NCBI GenBank assembly: GCA_937862595.1
Contig: CALMFL010000160.1
Location: 1-7,116, forward strand
Source of the DNA: an uncultured Fidelibacterota bacterium
GTDB taxonomy: Bacteria; Fidelibacterota; Fidelibacteria; Fidelibacterales; Fidelibacteraceae
Length of the DNA stretch: 7,116 bases
Direction of reading: 5' to 3'
This document shows, piece after piece, positions 5,144 to 7,116 of the stretch (position 1 is its first letter; the number at the start of each line of letters is the position of its first letter). The position numbers and the translations under genes were made by a program. The notes under the pieces are model-generated. The model was not told where the DNA came from and did not search any database. It worked only from the letters and a program-made list of their open reading frames with translations.

Positions 5144-7108
5144 ATGATGTTCCATCTTGAGTTCACCCATACAGTCATTCCCTGGTTATTCAGCGCGATA
5201 CTGCTGGCCTTTACCGCGTTGTGGCTCGTCCGCCATCATATCAATACCTTTTATCCGCCGAAAATACGCCTTGTTCTGTCCATCCTGCGCGGTCTGACCC
5301 TTGTGCTGCTGACGCTCCTGCTGCTGGACATGAAGATCACAGGCACACGCATGCAGAAGCAGGACCCCCCGCTCGCGATCGTCTGGGACCTTTCCCGCAG
5401 CATGCGGTATGCCGGCGGACCGGCCTTTTCGCCCGCCGATTTTCTGCAAAGCGACGCCTACCGGCGCCTGCGCCGGGAATTTCGCGTGGACCATATTGCC
5501 GGAATGCAGTCCCCGGAGATCGTGAGCGAAAACGAGCTTCGCCGGTCCCCGCTTGAAGAAAATTTTACCGATTGCGGCAAGTTGCTGCGGTTCGCGGAAG
5601 CCCGGGCCGTTTACGGCCAGGCGATCCTGATCAGCGACGGACAAAGCTACCTCGGGGAATCTCTCGAAGACATCCGGCTTTCAAAAGATATGCGCGTGCA
5701 CAGCCTCAGGGTGGGGACCGCCGCGACAGGCGGAGCGCCGCTCCTGCGCGGGGTTCGTTTGCCCGACCCGCTCTTCCGGGGCGACAGCGCCGAAGCCGTT
5801 TGGGTCTTGCACAATGATCTCTCGGAACCCTTCAGCGGTCTGATCGCGATCACGGAAGGAGAAAAGGAGATCTTTCGGGAAACGGTCGACCTTCCGGCCG
5901 GCCGCATGCGCGAATTTGCGACGCCCCTGGCGCCGGAGCATGAAGGGCCGCAAACCTGGCGATGGCATTTCATTGACGGGGACGCCAAAATTTTGCTGGG
6001 AACACGTTCCGCCGCGGTCCGTCCCTCACGGATCCGCGTCCTCTGTGATGACGATCCGGCAGACCGGGACCTTGCCATGGCCGCCACCGTGCTCGGACGC
6101 GAGGAGCGGATCGAGCTTTTCCGCAGGGAAAGCTGGGAACGGGAGCATCCGGGCGAAACGCCGGACCTGCTCATTCAGACCTGGCATCCGCAGCAGCAGC
6201 CTCTTTTGTTCCGGGATATTCCCGCGATCCTGTTCTACCGGGAACAGGGGGACGCCTATACGCCGGCCGCAGATCTTCGGATCAGCGAATACCGTCCGTA
6301 TCTGATGTTCGCACCCGATCCCGCCGAGAATGAAATCTACTGGCGGCAGCTGCCTCCCCTGCACGCGGCGCCCTATTCGGGAGAAGGGCGCACCGTCGTT
6401 TCCACGTCTTCGGGGCAGCCCGTGATCGTGGAGGACTTTCCGAACCGGCGGATCATCATTCCCGCCGCGGGACTCTGGCGCTGGCAGCTGGCGGCTTACC
6501 GGAAGCCCTGGGAGGGAGCCTACGGGCATCTCATCCTTGGCCTGGTCCGGGAGATATTGTCCGCGGACGGAACAGGCATTATCTCGTTTGACAAAGACGA
6601 ATACACCGGAACGCAGTATTTTCCCCTGCAATTCAGCCTCGGGGTCCGTGATCCCGGCCGCTTCAGGGACGTATCCGCCCGCATCAGCATTTCCCTGCTG
6701 GATACCGCCTATAACGAACTGCGCCGCCTCGATCCTCCCCTGAACGCCGCGATCCATGAAACGTTCACGCTTGCCGACAGCGGAGCTTACGTGCTGAGCG
6801 CACAGATGTTCGCGAACGGACAGGCGGTCGGCCGCGACACGGCCCGGGTTCGTATCTTCGCCAATGATCTGGAGTCCGCAATGCAGGGCTGCGATGCAGG
6901 GGCGCTCGGCATGCTCAGCAGCCGTCACGGGGGCGTTTCCTTTTCGCTGGCGGAGGCCGACAGTCTCCGTGCCTGTGTCCGCGGTGAAAAAATCCGGGTC
7001 CGGGTCACCCGAAGCTTCGAAGCGAGAAAAGCCGGGGGATTTTACCTGCTCATGTTCCTCATGATGTGCGCGGACTGGATCCTGAGAAAACGGTACGGGG
7101 GAATTTGA
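5144..7108 (+). CDS. Membrane-anchored vWA-domain protein with amidotransferase-like middle region
   Basis: This 654-residue protein has two N-terminal membrane helices (about 12-31 and 43-62) and one at the C-terminus (about 632-647, followed by the basic RKRYGG). Residues 76-190 form a von Willebrand A domain with a complete metal-ion-dependent adhesion site: D82-L-S84-R-S86, T142-D143, and D165 in ISDGQ. The site should bind a divalent cation and mediate protein contacts. Residues 200-290 look like a beta-sandwich. Residues 295-475 resemble the amidotransferase-like fold seen in large BatA-related vWA membrane proteins, including the conserved GLWRWQLA stretch (443-450), but show no GxCxG nucleophile elbow, so no amidotransferase activity is proposed. 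Residues 485-572 suggest another beta-sandwich. Most of the chain probably lies in the periplasm. It starts 5 bases after the chorismate mutase stop, with only a weak GGGGA about 14 bases upstream. ATG 5147 is an equal alternative start. Specific partners are unknown. Confidence 0.8.
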   Translation: MMFHLEFTHTVIPWLFSAILLAFTALWLVRHHINTFYPPKIRLVLSILRGLTLVLLTLLLLDMKITGTRMQKQDPPLAIVWDLSRSMRYAGGPAFSPADFLQSDAYRRLRREFRVDHIAGMQSPEIVSENELRRSPLEENFTDCGKLLRFAEARAVYGQAILISDGQSYLGESLEDIRLSKDMRVHSLRVGTAATGGAPLLRGVRLPDPLFRGDSAEAVWVLHNDLSEPFSGLIAITEGEKEIFRETVDLPAGRMREFATPLAPEHEGPQTWRWHFIDGDAKILLGTRSAAVRPSRIRVLCDDDPADRDLAMAATVLGREERIELFRRESWEREHPGETPDLLIQTWHPQQQPLLFRDIPAILFYREQGDAYTPAADLRISEYRPYLMFAPDPAENEIYWRQLPPLHAAPYSGEGRTVVSTSSGQPVIVEDFPNRRIIIPAAGLWRWQLAAYRKPWEGAYGHLILGLVREILSADGTGIISFDKDEYTGTQYFPLQFSLGVRDPGRFRDVSARISISLLDTAYNELRRLDPPLNAAIHETFTLADSGAYVLSAQMFANGQAVGRDTARVRIFANDLESAMQGCDAGALGMLSSRHGGVSFSLAEADSLRACVRGEKIRVRVTRSFEARKAGGFYLLMFLMMCADWILRKRYGGI

Positions 7109-7116
7109 TTCAGTAG

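Noticed and set aside
6026..6928. 300-codon open frame on the minus strand inside the vWA gene
   Set aside because: It is antisense to the conserved middle and C-terminal part of the vWA protein, with no ribosome binding site or recognisable domain; a shadow of codon bias.
3646..7108. The three-gene operon as a defence system
   Set aside because: vWA proteins occur in some defence loci, but there is no nuclease, ATPase, NTPase or phage-related gene here, and GWxTD plus chorismate mutase do not fit any known defence architecture.

Overview
The window carries four complete protein genes on the + strand, a probable partial gene start on the - strand at the left edge, and two short AT-rich control regions. 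The organism looks like a Gram-negative bacterium of the FCB assemblage (Bacteroidota, Ignavibacteria, Calditrichota, KSB1 or Marinimicrobia-like candidate phyla). This rests on a GWxTD-domain protein and a vWA membrane protein typical of those groups, weak or absent Shine-Dalgarno sequences, and two promoter-like sites resembling the Bacteroidota TTG / TAnnTTTG pattern. The coding regions are moderately GC-rich with G/C-rich third codon positions. No phylum can be fixed from the sequence alone.

Region 1 (1-158) is an AT-rich gap between a probable divergent gene, of which only about five codons are visible on the - strand, and the large + gene. Region 2 (159-3503) is one 1114-residue polytopic membrane protein. 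Its first half is a CPBP (Abi/Rce1-type) intramembrane metalloprotease with all three catalytic motifs. Its second half appears to be a diverged copy of the whole unit (membrane anchor, extracytoplasmic domain, multi-helix membrane domain) that has lost the catalytic motifs. This is the most unusual object in the window.

Region 3 (3504-3645) is a 142-bp gap with overlapping possible hairpins, a T-rich tract that could end transcription, a 39-codon ORF of uncertain reality, and a candidate promoter placed very close to the next start codon.

Region 4 (3646-7108) is a tight three-gene operon: a secreted GWxTD-domain protein, a short AroQ-class chorismate mutase joined to it by a 1-base TAATG overlap, and, 5 bases further on, a membrane-anchored vWA-domain protein with an intact metal-binding site. 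The chorismate mutase is a cytoplasmic aromatic-amino-acid enzyme sitting between two cell-envelope genes. The sequence does not show a shared function, so the link may be only co-transcription. I found no RNA genes, CRISPR arrays, insertion sequences or phage genes. The best candidate for something undescribed is the active-plus-degenerate tandem CPBP protein.
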